From assembly GCA_945878525.1 (NCBI GenBank), contig CAMCTU010000001.1, positions 18,504 to 82,503 on the forward strand: a DNA stretch of 64,000 nt. Reading direction: 5' to 3'. The notes beneath the pieces were generated by a model. The model was not told the origin of the DNA. It was given only the letters and a program-made list of their open reading frames with translations, and made no database searches. Made by a program: the position numbers and the translations under genes. Source of the stretch: Sphingobacterium thalpophilum (GTDB lineage Bacteria > Bacteroidota > Bacteroidia > Sphingobacteriales > Sphingobacteriaceae). Position 1 is the first letter of the stretch. Each line of letters starts with the position of its first letter. Positions 26,206 to 36,314 of the stretch are shown piece after piece.

Positions 26206-27579
26206 ATGGACAGAAGAAGATTTGTTAAAAGCGCCGGAATTTTGGCTGCATTAAGTACTATGGATCCCTCTCATCTTAGTGGCGCTGACTCTGCTGCCTT
26301 GAAGATGATAAAGATTATCCGGACCCAGTCGTATTTTGAACGCGAGAAGCTTATTCGTCCATTCGGATTTAAGGGTGGATTCCTGACCGAGTTATGGCAG
26401 GTTGCTTCCAAAATGCATTCTGATTCAGGAATATCCAGGATAGGGTTAAGTACACAAAGTGTACTCTACGGAGATGCTGATTTATTTTCCCACCACTCAG
26501 AATCAGATGGAAATGCGATGATGTTTGATTTGGTCAATAAATCACTCGAGCATGTTAAGAATACGCCATTTAGAACACCTGTTGAGTTATTGGATAAAAT
26601 TCTTCCAGCTGTTATTCAGGATGGAAAAAGTATTACGGGAAAGCAAGATCTGAATACCAATTTTGTTTTTAATGCTTTAGTAGGAGTTGATAATGCTGCC
26701 TGGCTTACCTATGCTGCTGAAAATAAGTTCAGCAGCTTTGAAGAAATGATTCCTGAGCAATATAAAAAGGCTTTATCACACAGGAATAAAAAAATTGCTA
26801 TCATGTACCAGATTCCGTACGGCATGCCTATGGAGGATTTAAAAAATGCTGTCAAACAAGGATATTTCGTCTTTAAAATTAAAACTGGTGCTCCAGGTTC
26901 TCAATCTGAGATGATTCAAGCTGACATAGAAAGACTCAGTCTTATCCATGAAACCCTTAAAGAATATCGCACCGAACAAACCGATAACGGAAAATTGATT
27001 TATACGATGGATGCCAATGCCCGTTATGAGAAGAAAGAAACTCTCTTGAGATATCTTGATCATGCCCGTAAAATCGGTGCCATTGATCAAATTCTACTGA
27101 TTGAAGAACCTTTGAATGAAAAAAATGAAGAAAGTGTGGCAGATATTGACATTAGAATCGGTGCAGATGAAAGCGTTCATGATGAGCAATCTGCAATAAA
27201 TCGTTTGGATCTTGGATATAAAGTCATGGTATTGAAAGGCATCGCAAAAACACTTAGTATGTCGGTAAAAATTGCCAAACTTGCCGCAGAAAGAAATGTT
27301 CCTTGTATGTGTGCGGATCTTACTGTAAATCCTATTTTGATTGACTGGAATAAAAATCTGGCAGCCCATCTTGCACCATTTCCTGTTATAAATATGGGTA
27401 TGATGGAAACAAACGGGGATATGAACTATGTCAACTGGAAAAACATGGTTAATTACCATCCTGCTGCACACGCTTCCTGGATGATTCCAAACAAAGGGGT
27501 TTTTGAATTGAGTCCAGATTTTTATGAGAGAAGTGGTGGGATTTTTGACACTTCAACTCATTATCAGTCAATGTTTTAA
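26206..27579 (+). CDS. Enolase-superfamily (mandelate racemase / muconate lactonizing-like) protein with Tat-like leader
   Basis: The track ORF starts inside the previous gene; the ATG at 26206 begins MDRRRFVKSAGILAAL, a Tat-like leader, and is preferred. The barrel keeps the superfamily acid/base and metal sites: KIKTG (base lysine), MDANARY (first metal Asp), IEEPL (second metal Glu), GADESVH (third ligand) and VLKG (opposite lysine). It could therefore be a sugar-acid dehydratase or an epimerase. The leader suggests export, which is rare for this superfamily. The leader is short in hydrophobic residues, so cytoplasmic retention is possible. It follows the DHDPS-like gene by 34 bases and precedes the copper-protein gene by 28. 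Confidence 0.8.
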   Translation: MDRRRFVKSAGILAALSTMDPSHLSGADSAALKMIKIIRTQSYFEREKLIRPFGFKGGFLTELWQVASKMHSDSGISRIGLSTQSVLYGDADLFSHHSESDGNAMMFDLVNKSLEHVKNTPFRTPVELLDKILPAVIQDGKSITGKQDLNTNFVFNALVGVDNAAWLTYAAENKFSSFEEMIPEQYKKALSHRNKKIAIMYQIPYGMPMEDLKNAVKQGYFVFKIKTGAPGSQSEMIQADIERLSLIHETLKEYRTEQTDNGKLIYTMDANARYEKKETLLRYLDHARKIGAIDQILLIEEPLNEKNEESVADIDIRIGADESVHDEQSAINRLDLGYKVMVLKGIAKTLSMSVKIAKLAAERNVPCMCADLTVNPILIDWNKNLAAHLAPFPVINMGMMETNGDMNYVNWKNMVNYHPAAHASWMIPNKGVFELSPDFYERSGGIFDTSTHYQSMF

Positions 27580-27607
27580 CTATATAATCTATTATTATAA
27601 AAATTTG

Positions 27608-28756
27608 ATGAGGCAGTATAAAAAGATATTTTCCTTAATACTGATCTTTCTGTCGATCGGGCATGCGTTTGCACAAAATAATGATACAGTTAGAACAATA
27701 AAAATAGATGTGCTAGTTGGCCTGCAGTTTGATCTGGTCAGATTTAATGTCAAACCCGGTGAAAATTTGAAACTAATTTTCAGCAACAGTGATGATATGA
27801 GTCATAATCTGCTCATTACTAAACCCGGAGCAAGGCTTGAAGTTTTAAATGAGGCAATTAAATTAGGTCAAAAAGGTCCGGAATTAGACTATATTCCAGT
27901 TTCCTCTTCTGTTTTGTGGTCAATCCCTGTTGTCAATCCCAATCAGTCCAAAACGCTGACTTTTACTGCACCCAAACAGGAAGGTGTATATCCTTATTTA
28001 TGTACGCTTCCAGGACATGGCTTTATTATGTTTGGTGCAATGTATGTTAGCTCTGAGGCCAGAATGCCCGAACTAAAAGATGATCCCAATATTCCCCAAA
28101 ACCGAAGAACCGGGGATAATTCTATATCGGGTACTGAACATATTAATCATTCGGGTAAGGTTAAGGATCAGGGTGTAAAAATCAAAACCTTACATCCTTA
28201 CAACCCTATATCGCCATATATTTATCGGGTTTTTATCGATGGGGCGAGTCCTGCGGCAATTGCAGTTAGTCTTCCTGGTGATTTATCTTACTGTTGGGAT
28301 GCCGGTACCTGTAAGTTGCGTTTTGCATGGAGTGGCGGCTTCCTCGATAATTCTGAGCTTTGGAAAGGTAAAGGCGATGTATCAGCAAAAGTTGTTGGAA
28401 ATGTCTTTTTTAAGGATAAAACTCATTTTCCTTTATCATTTAGTTCGGATAACAAAGCGGAAAAATTAGATTACAGAGGATATAAACTCATTAACCGCTA
28501 TCCTGAATTTCACTATACAATAAACGGAATTGATGTTTATGAACTGATTCTACCAAAAGCTAATGGCAATGGTCTGAACAGGATCTTCAGAATCCCTGAT
28601 GTTAAAAACACAGTCTGGTTTAATACCGATTCGTTTGATGGGATACAATATGAGGCTTCAAAGGGAGTATGGAAAGGGAATAGATTAAAATTAACCCCCA
28701 AAGAGGCCGAAAAATTTAGCATTACAATGACTATGAAGGAAGGGGGCCTGTTATGA
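27608..28756 (+). CDS. Azurin/plastocyanin-like blue copper protein with C-terminal partner domain
   Basis: Periplasmic electron-transfer protein, 382 residues from the ATG at 27608 (signal peptide ends HAFAQ; the track start lies inside the previous gene). The cupredoxin domain (about 25-150) has all type-1 copper ligands: H66 in DMSHNL, C132, H137 and M141. The spacing C-x4-H-x3-M is identical to azurin. The second half (about 190-380: SPYIYRVFIDGASPAAIAV, SYCWDAGTCKLRFAW) is a domain seen in Planctomycete/Verrucomicrobia haem and dehydrogenase-associated proteins. The stop overlaps the start of the next gene (ATGA), so translation is coupled. This strongly suggests it serves as redox partner for that propeller protein. 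Confidence 0.85.
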   Translation: MRQYKKIFSLILIFLSIGHAFAQNNDTVRTIKIDVLVGLQFDLVRFNVKPGENLKLIFSNSDDMSHNLLITKPGARLEVLNEAIKLGQKGPELDYIPVSSSVLWSIPVVNPNQSKTLTFTAPKQEGVYPYLCTLPGHGFIMFGAMYVSSEARMPELKDDPNIPQNRRTGDNSISGTEHINHSGKVKDQGVKIKTLHPYNPISPYIYRVFIDGASPAAIAVSLPGDLSYCWDAGTCKLRFAWSGGFLDNSELWKGKGDVSAKVVGNVFFKDKTHFPLSFSSDNKAEKLDYRGYKLINRYPEFHYTINGIDVYELILPKANGNGLNRIFRIPDVKNTVWFNTDSFDGIQYEASKGVWKGNRLKLTPKEAEKFSITMTMKEGGLL

Positions 28757-30255
28757 ACTATAAAGTGATTTCCTTTTACATAACAGGATTACTGGTTTTT
28801 ACCTTCATTGACTCTATTCTTGCCCAGAAAATAAATGATTCCTATAGGGTTGAAACCATCAAAATGCCTGAAGGACTAACAAGTGAGACTGGCGCTGTTG
28901 AATTCTTACCCGATGGCCGCCTTGTTGCATGCTTTACCAGAGGAGAGGTAATGACCTACAATACCTTAACTAAAGAGTGGAAATTGTTCGCTGAAGGCCT
29001 GCATGATCCATTAGGGATTCTTGTGGTAAGTAATTCTGAATTATTAATCATGCAACGTCCTGAATTAACAAGGGTTAAAGATACAGATGGGGATGGGATT
29101 GCGGATCTTTATGAAAAAGTTACGGATGAATTCGGGCTTTCAGGTAATTACCATGAATTTAATTACGGCCCTGTTAAAGATAAGGATGGAAATATTTTTA
29201 TTGCTCTCAATTCCTCTTCTGGTGGTGGTGATATCAGATCTGAAGTCCGGGGTGAAATTAATCCCCTTGGTCGTGAGAGTGGCAGCAAAGGCCAGATGTT
29301 TTCGAATTTACCATATCGCGGATGGATGATGAAATTAGGCAAAGATGGTATTTTGCGGCCTTTTGCATCTGGTTTTCGATCTCCAAATGGAATTGGTTTT
29401 GATCTTGAAGGTAATTTGTTTTCAACTGATAACCAGGGCGACTGGATTGGTACCAGTCCGCTGCATCACGTAAAGGAAGGAAAGTTTTATGGTCATCCAG
29501 GAAGTCTGGTTTGGCAAAAGGGATGGAACAGAGGTAATCCATTTTTACTATCAATACCGGTCTTGGATAGCATGCGAACCAGAGGAGCTGTCTTATTTCC
29601 GCATGGTATTATTGCAAACTCGCCAACCCAGCCTGTCTGCGATAACACCTCAGGTAAATTTGGACCTTTCTCGGGACAGTTGATCATCGGTGAGATGAAT
29701 AAGGAAAAGATTGTTAGAGTAATGCTAGAGCGGATTGGTGGTGAGTTACAAGGAGCTTGTATTCCCTTTCTCGAAGGAAACGGTCTACGAAAGGGGAATA
29801 ACAGATTAGTATTTGCTCCGGATGGCAGTTTATGGATTGGTCAGAACGCTCATGGATGGCTGGGAGATCTGGGTATTCAAAGAATCGTTTTCACAGGTAA
29901 GCAACCTGCGGATATTTATAGTATGAATCTGACTGAAAAAGGCTTTGAACTGACTTTCACTGAGCCCATGGAAGAGTCTGCTGCTACAAATCCTGAAAAT
30001 TTTAAATTCAGACACTACTATTATAAGTACCAAAGCAAATATGGTTCCGATCAGTTTGATATTCAAAATGTTCCTGTTACCGAAATCAAAATTTCTAATG
30101 ACCGCAAGAAAGTATCACTGACTCTGGCAAACTTGAAGCCCGGTTATGTTTATGAATTGAATTTGGGAGATATTAAAACTTCAACCGGTGATTCAGTGAA
30201 CAATAAACTGATATGTTATACCCTGAATAAATTAAAATCTTCCTCTGTTAATTGA
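28753..30255 (+). CDS. Exported PQQ-dehydrogenase-like (glucose/sorbosone dehydrogenase-type) propeller
   Basis: 500 residues, signal peptide ending SILAQ. The propeller (about 40-400) shows VKDTDGDGIADLYEKV, LKFALN-type strands (NIFIALNSSSGG), FASGFRSPNGIGF, LFSTDNQGDWIG and HHVKEGKFYGHPGS. These are typical of the membrane-bound-dehydrogenase propeller group related to soluble PQQ sugar dehydrogenases. An Ig/CopC-like C-terminal domain follows (FELTFTEPMEESAATNPENFKF). No haem motif. The 4-base overlap with the azurin-like gene argues that the copper protein takes its electrons. Substrate unknown; a sugar or oligosaccharide is likely from family and context. Confidence 0.78.
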   Translation: MNYKVISFYITGLLVFTFIDSILAQKINDSYRVETIKMPEGLTSETGAVEFLPDGRLVACFTRGEVMTYNTLTKEWKLFAEGLHDPLGILVVSNSELLIMQRPELTRVKDTDGDGIADLYEKVTDEFGLSGNYHEFNYGPVKDKDGNIFIALNSSSGGGDIRSEVRGEINPLGRESGSKGQMFSNLPYRGWMMKLGKDGILRPFASGFRSPNGIGFDLEGNLFSTDNQGDWIGTSPLHHVKEGKFYGHPGSLVWQKGWNRGNPFLLSIPVLDSMRTRGAVLFPHGIIANSPTQPVCDNTSGKFGPFSGQLIIGEMNKEKIVRVMLERIGGELQGACIPFLEGNGLRKGNNRLVFAPDGSLWIGQNAHGWLGDLGIQRIVFTGKQPADIYSMNLTEKGFELTFTEPMEESAATNPENFKFRHYYYKYQSKYGSDQFDIQNVPVTEIKISNDRKKVSLTLANLKPGYVYELNLGDIKTSTGDSVNNKLICYTLNKLKSSSVN

Positions 30256-30307
30256 GAAATTACGCAGTAAAAACGCCTGATAATAGTAATACTTATTGAA
30301 TTTTAAG

Positions 30308-31570
30308 ATGAGAAACAAAATTGCTGTTTTTTTATTGTTCGGAATATCCCTATTTATCTCTGCACCAAATAGTTCAGCTGCTGAATTGACTCCGAATAAT
30401 ATACCGAATAAGTCCCATACTCAGCCTTCTGATACACTGAAAAGCAGATTAAAATATATCAGTACAAATTTTGAAAACGCTTCACAACTTGATTGGGAAA
30501 TTGATTCCTTGGGTATTGTTAATGTGAGTCTTATTTATGACCATGAGCGCGCATCCCCAAATCGAGCGAATGGGCACTGGTTTTTTAAACTTGAGGCAGA
30601 TTCCGGTTCAGAAGTAACTGTAATCCTGGAAAATTTTGAGAATGTTTGGAATGGTATCAAGGGCGTTCCTGTTTCTGAAAAAACCAATTGTTTGATTTCA
30701 AAGGACGGTAAAAACTGGTCAGTTATTCCAACCGACTTTATATCAGGAAATCGATTAAAGTTCAAAGTTCCAATGTATAATGATCAAATGTATTTGGCCA
30801 GTGTCGAGCCATATAGAATCAGTGATCTTGATCAACTATTAATTGAAATCAAGGGAAAACCACAAGTGAATATTATGAAGGTGGGTAACACAACTGAAGG
30901 GCGTCCTCTTGAAATAATCAGAATTGGAAACTCTGATGCTCCATTTAGTGTATTTCTAAGGGCAAGGGCTCATTCCTGGGAACCCGGAGGAAACTGGGTA
31001 GTACAGGGTTTGATTCGTACTCTGCTCGAGAAAGAATCTGCACATTTTTTGAGGCGTTATTGTGTTTATATCATGCCAATGACCAATAAAGATGGTGTAG
31101 CTCGCGGCAGAACTCGTTTCAATACCAATGGTAAGGACCTTAACAGGGAGTGGGACCGTCCGTCAGATCGGATTCTAACTCCTGAGAAATATGCTTTTGA
31201 AAACTGGCTGGAAATGATGATTAGTAAAGGTAAGAAGCCCCAATTAGCAATTGATCTGCATAATGACCAGGGCGGCAATATTCATGTTAACCTTCCTTCT
31301 GCAGTTAATAGCCAGTATGTATCGAATATGAAAAGAATTGAAACGCTATTATACAAACATACCTGGTTTACGGAAGGTCCATCTCATGTAAAAAATCCGG
31401 GCTCATTTGGTGAGGGACTTGCTAAACGCTATGGAATTGATGCTTTTGTATATGAACTGAACTATGAATGGATAGCCGGTTTGAAAAAAGCACCCATGGG
31501 TAAGCATTGGGAACTCCTTGGAAAACAGCTGGCCGAGGTCTTCTATCTTTATTTTGATAAGAAAGACTAG
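30308..31570 (+). CDS. Exported M14-family zinc carboxypeptidase-like protein
   Basis: 421 residues from the ATG at 30308 (the track starts at a TTG), with a signal peptide ending SSAAE. An N-terminal beta-sandwich is followed by the M14 catalytic domain. Zinc ligands are the RAHSWEPGG pair (HxxE) and the later DLHND histidine. NGKDLNREW supplies the substrate Asn-Arg pair and DAFVYELNYEW probably the catalytic Glu. M14 members cleave peptides and amide-linked groups such as peptidoglycan stems. Its place in a glycan locus suggests trimming of amide or peptide substituents (inference). It begins 52 bases after the propeller gene. Confidence 0.8.
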   Translation: MRNKIAVFLLFGISLFISAPNSSAAELTPNNIPNKSHTQPSDTLKSRLKYISTNFENASQLDWEIDSLGIVNVSLIYDHERASPNRANGHWFFKLEADSGSEVTVILENFENVWNGIKGVPVSEKTNCLISKDGKNWSVIPTDFISGNRLKFKVPMYNDQMYLASVEPYRISDLDQLLIEIKGKPQVNIMKVGNTTEGRPLEIIRIGNSDAPFSVFLRARAHSWEPGGNWVVQGLIRTLLEKESAHFLRRYCVYIMPMTNKDGVARGRTRFNTNGKDLNREWDRPSDRILTPEKYAFENWLEMMISKGKKPQLAIDLHNDQGGNIHVNLPSAVNSQYVSNMKRIETLLYKHTWFTEGPSHVKNPGSFGEGLAKRYGIDAFVYELNYEWIAGLKKAPMGKHWELLGKQLAEVFYLYFDKKD

Positions 31571-31619
31571 GTTGCTACAACTAAGATTATTAGTGTAATA
31601 TCTTAAATATCATTTTGTT

Positions 31620-34600
31620 ATGTTCAAATTAAGGATGTTGAATTATTTTATCCGGGGAATTATATTATTCATTTTCTGTTATTTTAATACAGAATTATTT
31701 GGTAAGGAATCACAATCTATTCATTTATCTGATTCCTCAAATTTAAAATCGATTGCTCCAAGGAATCTACAAAGGTCCACAAGTCTGAATGATGTTAAAA
31801 TTATTGTGCCTGAAGAACAGGCATGGAAGGACCTTGCTGATGACATGCAAGGTTTTATTAAACAGAAGACAGGAAAAACCCCGGAAATCGGGCATCCAGA
31901 TCCCCTTAAGTTTGTTAATGGATGGTCAGGTAATATAATCCTGCTGGGAAATCTTGGTAACAATAAGCAAATGGCTCGACTATATGGTCTTCGTTTATCT
32001 TATGCAGATGCAATTTATCCTGGTAAGGCCGGTTACCAGTTACTTACCTTAATCAATCCTTTTGGCTTAGGGGGAAACACAATTCTGGTATCCTCATCGG
32101 ATATTGAAGGCGCTAAACGTGGTCTGGATCGTTTAAAGGTAATTTTACAATCGGGCAATAATGCACAGATACCCTGGCTTTTTGAATCTGAATTGCCTGA
32201 AGAAACAATTTCTTATTTCAGACCCAATATTAAATCTGTGAATGAAATTCTTTCTAAAATGAAGCCTGTTGTAAATAATGAACTTACTGTAGATGCCTTG
32301 TTAAATGTTTTAGCCGGAATAAAGTTATATGGAGAATACTTTCAACTCACTGCGAATCCCAAGTATGGTGAAGTTTACGCTGATTTATTGAAGGGCTTTG
32401 CCCAATTTGTGAATCAACATCCATCTGAAGCAATTTATCAGTTGAACGAGCGAAAGAATATGTGGATACAGGGTGAAAAAATATTCCAGAACTGGACTGT
32501 TCTTGAAGCTTCCCAATTTTTCTCAGATTCAGACCGTACACAGATCCTTTCAGCACTTTACCTGGTGTGTAAGGCGAATTACATGGATAATTATTTGGTA
32601 AAGGCTCCTGAATCAGGCCCTCGCTGGAACCACGAGATATTTCCTGCGCTATCATTGGTTGGTTCCTGCCAGTATTTTCAAAAATATTATAGCTTGCCTG
32701 AAATTGTTCAATGGATCAATAGAGGAGAACGGATTTTTTCAGGAAATACTTCCTTTATTAGTTTGGACGAAGGTTCCGATTATCTTGCGCATCTTCCGGT
32801 TGCTAATATCGATTATGCGATGCTTTCAGGTGATCTGAAATTTATTAATCTAAGTCTTAGACCAAGTGCAGATCTGCATTCGATGATGGTTGATAACCTG
32901 GGAACATTGTCAGGTGGGGGTGATACCTATCCATTTGGGATGAGCAGTGCATATTCTTGGGGGCACTCCCAATTATTGAATGCTGCATCCTGGTATTATA
33001 ACGAACCTGTATATAATTTTCTGTTGGAAAGAACCCGTACCGGTCCGTTTACCGGACAGAAGATGCCTGATCTCATTTATCCAATTCACCGCTACATCGT
33101 AACTCTGAATAACCCGGGGCAACCCGATGGTACTTTATATGCTAAAGTTCAGGCGCAGGAGATTGAGAAGGGAGTTTATGATGATTTGATAAATCAGATG
33201 GATAATAATGTTCCTGAATTTCAAAAAGATCCTGATGATGAGGATCAAAAAAGTAAAAAGCAGGATAGGATTAATATCGACCAAAATGACTCTTTTCATA
33301 AATTAACATTCAGATCGGGATTCGGATTAAATGATAATTACCTTATCCTGGATGGTTTTTCTGCCGGGAAACATGGACATCAGGATGGAAACGCAATTTT
33401 GAACTACAGTTCAAAAGGGAGATTGTTTCTGAATGACCGTGATTATATCCAGAATACTCCTGAATATCACTCGGGTTTGGTCATAGTGAAGGATGGGAAA
33501 CAAGGGAAAAAGCCCCCATTGGCAAAACTGGATTGGGTTGCTGACATTGAAGGAACTGCAATTAGCAGTAGTATTGTACCTGCCTACAATGGCGCGGACT
33601 GGAAACGTACAATTATCAGTCCGGAAGGGAAATTCTTCATCATTTTTGATGATCTGAAGTTTAATGAAGCCGGAAGTTTTCTGCTTAAAAATCACTGGCA
33701 ATCACTGGGTAATCCTAAAATAGAGAAGAACAGATTTCTGGTCGAGCAAAAAGGAATTAGCATGCAGCTTCAGAGTTTAAGTCCGGCAGATCTAAGACTT
33801 AAAGACATATACGGGCACTTTATTAAATACTGGAAAACTGTTTATTCTTATCCTTATGCCGATCATGAAACTGTTTTAACCGAAGTGATCAATGAAAAAG
33901 AGTATATAAAAGGTGATCAGGTCGGTTTTATTAACGTTTTGTCGAGCCATTCTTCAGATGCCGAGTTTGTTCGTTCTGCTAATATTGGGAAAAATACAAT
34001 TGAAATAAATTCCGGAAATCAGAAATGGATTGCAGTTAAGGATGAATTAAATAGTACGGTATTTTCCAGCAATGGAAAATTTCATCTTATTGGGGATAAA
34101 GAACTTATTGCAGCTTCGGTGACAAAAATTAGGATCGGAAATCTGGATATTAATTTTAAAGAAGCAGTTTTTTTTAAATGGGATAGAAAAAGTGGTGAAT
34201 GGAAAGCATTTGATTTATTGAAGGACAAGATTAAATACAAACAATCAGGCGAAACCTTGAGACAGTCCGCGATTGATTCAGGAAAAATTGATTGGAAAGC
34301 TGATCTGAAAAACCAGATCTTGAAACAAATTATTCCTGTTCCGGATAAAAGGCAATTAATGAGTCAAAATCAAATCAAATCTTTGCCGGTCAATAGTTCT
34401 GACAGGGTATACTCCATGAAAGAGCGTATTAGTAGCTCGTTTTCTTCAGATTTGAATGGCGATAATATTGAGGATATTTTATTGGGTGGAATAAACGGAA
34501 CTGTGAATGCGATAGATTCCAAGGGAAATAAACTTTGGGCATTTTCAGCAAATGGCAGAGTCAATGAAGTTAGTCTTCAGTATGCCGGTAACAAAGCGCT

Positions 34601-35468
34601 TATTTTTATTGCCACTGAGAACTGGAATGTACATACACTAGACATCAATGGAAAAGAATTGTGGAACTATAAATTTCCGGACGATCAGCCGCATCGTGAA
34701 TATAAGGGCAATTTGATAGGAATAACAAATGTCAGGATTGCACACAAAAATGGCAAAGACCAACAACCTGTAATCATGGTTGGTACTCAGTACAGGTATA
34801 TTTATGAACTGGATCTGGATGGAAAATTTAAAAACGAAACGGTCTTATATTACTATGGTATCGAGGATATGGAATATGCTGATCTGGATGCTGATGGCAT
34901 GGAGGAGGGGATTTTTGCACTTGAATATTACTATTATACACTGGTAAAGGATAATGAACTGATCACAGGGAAAACCGGTGGACCGGGATGGAAAATTGCC
35001 GATGTATTGAATAAAGGTTCTCAAACTTTTAAGCCAACAGTGCTATTAGGGACAAAGCAAAGTGAGATCAGAATGATTGGTTTTGATAAAAAAATTAAGG
35101 AATACTGGAACAGTAATGTAGGTGGGGAGGTAAATGATATCCGCCACGGCGATTTTAATAATGATGGAAAGCTTGAAATTCTTGTCGGGACTGAAGGTTT
35201 CCAGTTTTATGTGCTGGATGATAAAGGAAATACAATTTTTAGAAAAACATTGTATGACAGGGTTTTGAAAGTTGAGGGATACCAAATCCAGAATAAGTCA
35301 AAATATCTTGCTGCAACGGCAGGGGGGCATTTGTTTAATTTTTCGAATTTGGGAAGTACAGAAGAATCAATTCAGTTTCCAGATGAAATTTCAAATATTT
35401 TCACTGAAAAAGGCTCGGCAAAATCTCTAATAGTCTTAGTGAACGGGGATGTATACCGATTAATGTAA
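31620..35468 (+). CDS. Large exported heparinase II/III-like protein with C-terminal FG-GAP/PQQ-like propeller
   Basis: 1282 residues. After a hydrophobic leader, an N-terminal domain (about 55-180; KIIVPEEQAWKDLADDMQGFI ... NIILLG) resembles the small domain preceding many glycosidases and lyases. An alpha-helical toroid and a heparinase II/III-like beta domain follow, with GKHGHQDGNAILNYSSKG near residue 585. The last 350 residues form a propeller with calcium-loop-like units (SSDLNGDNIEDILLGG, DLDADGMEEGIF, DFNNDGKLEILVG) and WAFSANG/WNYKF strands. Such a combined lyase plus propeller is much larger than ordinary heparinase-fold enzymes, and the propeller may bind polymer. Last gene of the + strand run; murQ faces it 27 bases downstream. 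Confidence 0.75.
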   Translation: MFKLRMLNYFIRGIILFIFCYFNTELFGKESQSIHLSDSSNLKSIAPRNLQRSTSLNDVKIIVPEEQAWKDLADDMQGFIKQKTGKTPEIGHPDPLKFVNGWSGNIILLGNLGNNKQMARLYGLRLSYADAIYPGKAGYQLLTLINPFGLGGNTILVSSSDIEGAKRGLDRLKVILQSGNNAQIPWLFESELPEETISYFRPNIKSVNEILSKMKPVVNNELTVDALLNVLAGIKLYGEYFQLTANPKYGEVYADLLKGFAQFVNQHPSEAIYQLNERKNMWIQGEKIFQNWTVLEASQFFSDSDRTQILSALYLVCKANYMDNYLVKAPESGPRWNHEIFPALSLVGSCQYFQKYYSLPEIVQWINRGERIFSGNTSFISLDEGSDYLAHLPVANIDYAMLSGDLKFINLSLRPSADLHSMMVDNLGTLSGGGDTYPFGMSSAYSWGHSQLLNAASWYYNEPVYNFLLERTRTGPFTGQKMPDLIYPIHRYIVTLNNPGQPDGTLYAKVQAQEIEKGVYDDLINQMDNNVPEFQKDPDDEDQKSKKQDRINIDQNDSFHKLTFRSGFGLNDNYLILDGFSAGKHGHQDGNAILNYSSKGRLFLNDRDYIQNTPEYHSGLVIVKDGKQGKKPPLAKLDWVADIEGTAISSSIVPAYNGADWKRTIISPEGKFFIIFDDLKFNEAGSFLLKNHWQSLGNPKIEKNRFLVEQKGISMQLQSLSPADLRLKDIYGHFIKYWKTVYSYPYADHETVLTEVINEKEYIKGDQVGFINVLSSHSSDAEFVRSANIGKNTIEINSGNQKWIAVKDELNSTVFSSNGKFHLIGDKELIAASVTKIRIGNLDINFKEAVFFKWDRKSGEWKAFDLLKDKIKYKQSGETLRQSAIDSGKIDWKADLKNQILKQIIPVPDKRQLMSQNQIKSLPVNSSDRVYSMKERISSSFSSDLNGDNIEDILLGGINGTVNAIDSKGNKLWAFSANGRVNEVSLQYAGNKALIFIATENWNVHTLDINGKELWNYKFPDDQPHREYKGNLIGITNVRIAHKNGKDQQPVIMVGTQYRYIYELDLDGKFKNETVLYYYGIEDMEYADLDADGMEEGIFALEYYYYTLVKDNELITGKTGGPGWKIADVLNKGSQTFKPTVLLGTKQSEIRMIGFDKKIKEYWNSNVGGEVNDIRHGDFNNDGKLEILVGTEGFQFYVLDDKGNTIFRKTLYDRVLKVEGYQIQNKSKYLAATAGGHLFNFSNLGSTEESIQFPDEISNIFTEKGSAKSLIVLVNGDVYRLM

Positions 35469-35495
35469 TTTTAGATTTAAATTACCTGTTTAATC

Positions 35496-36314
35496 TTATT
35501 TCCCAATCTGGTTGAAATAATCCAATGCTTTACTCACACTGCCCTGTTCTATAAGCAATTGTTTAGCTTCGGTGTATACTGTGATTCCAGTATTTTTCAT
35601 AAGCATTTTCACTGCTCTGTCAACAATTTTATCATTGATCAGCTTTACATTAACCATCTGATTATCAAGTACTCTGCCAAGTTTGATCATGGTAGTCGTG
35701 CTGATCATATCAAAGATCATTTTTTGTGCAGTCCCACATTTCATTCGGGTACTTCCGGTAACAAATTCGGGTCCCGTGATCACTTCAACGGGAATATCAG
35801 CCTGTTGCGCAATTGGAGATCCAGGATTACTTACAATGCAGGCGGTGGTGATTCCCTGTTTTTTGCATTCTTTTAATGCTGACAAAACAAATGGGGTAGT
35901 ACCACTGGCCGAAATACCAATCACAATATCTTTTGTTGATACTTTTTCGTTTTGCAGCATCTGCCAAGCAGCATTAACATCATCTTCCTTTTCTTCCAAA
36001 GCTTCAATCAGATGCTCCTTTCCTCCGGCAAGAATTACATTGAAAAGCCCGGTAGAAACCCCAAAAGTTGTTGGCAATTCAATTATGTCAAGAACGGACA
36101 ATCGTCCTCCACTACCTGCTCCAACATAAAATAATCTTCCACCTTGTTCAATCTTAGATACAATTGTACTAATCAAGATATTCAGTTCGGGCAAAGCCCT
36201 TTCAATGGCCAGTGCAACTATTTTATCTTCTTTATTCAGATTTGATGTAAGTTCTTCCACAGACATTTTCTCCAAATGCCTGTACTTTGATGATTCTTCA
36301 GTAATTCTTGTCAT
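35496..36314 (-). CDS. murQ: N-acetylmuramic acid 6-phosphate etherase
   Basis: 272 residues, full family length. MurQ removes the D-lactyl ether from MurNAc-6-phosphate to give GlcNAc-6-phosphate during cell-wall or amino-sugar recycling, in the cytoplasm. Family text is clear: TEESSKYRHLEKMS at the N-terminus, FYVGAGSGGRLSVLDIIELPTTFG (SIS phosphosugar loop), GISASGTTPFVLSAL, and GSTRMKCGTAQKMIFDMIST. It is one of only three genes on the - strand in the main locus. It is divergent from the amidohydrolase operon across a 275-base gap holding operator site 6. No MurNAc kinase or importer is nearby. Its presence hints at an ether-bearing amino sugar, but it could simply be a housekeeping neighbour. 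Confidence 0.93.
   Translation of the reverse strand: MTRITEESSKYRHLEKMSVEELTSNLNKEDKIVALAIERALPELNILISTIVSKIEQGGRLFYVGAGSGGRLSVLDIIELPTTFGVSTGLFNVILAGGKEHLIEALEEKEDDVNAAWQMLQNEKVSTKDIVIGISASGTTPFVLSALKECKKQGITTACIVSNPGSPIAQQADIPVEVITGPEFVTGSTRMKCGTAQKMIFDMISTTTMIKLGRVLDNQMVNVKLINDKIVDRAVKMLMKNTGITVYTEAKQLLIEQGSVSKALDYFNQIGK

Noticed and set aside
35683-36129. 148-residue + strand ORF opposite murQ
   Set aside because: Shadow of the well-conserved murQ gene; its translation matches no known pattern.
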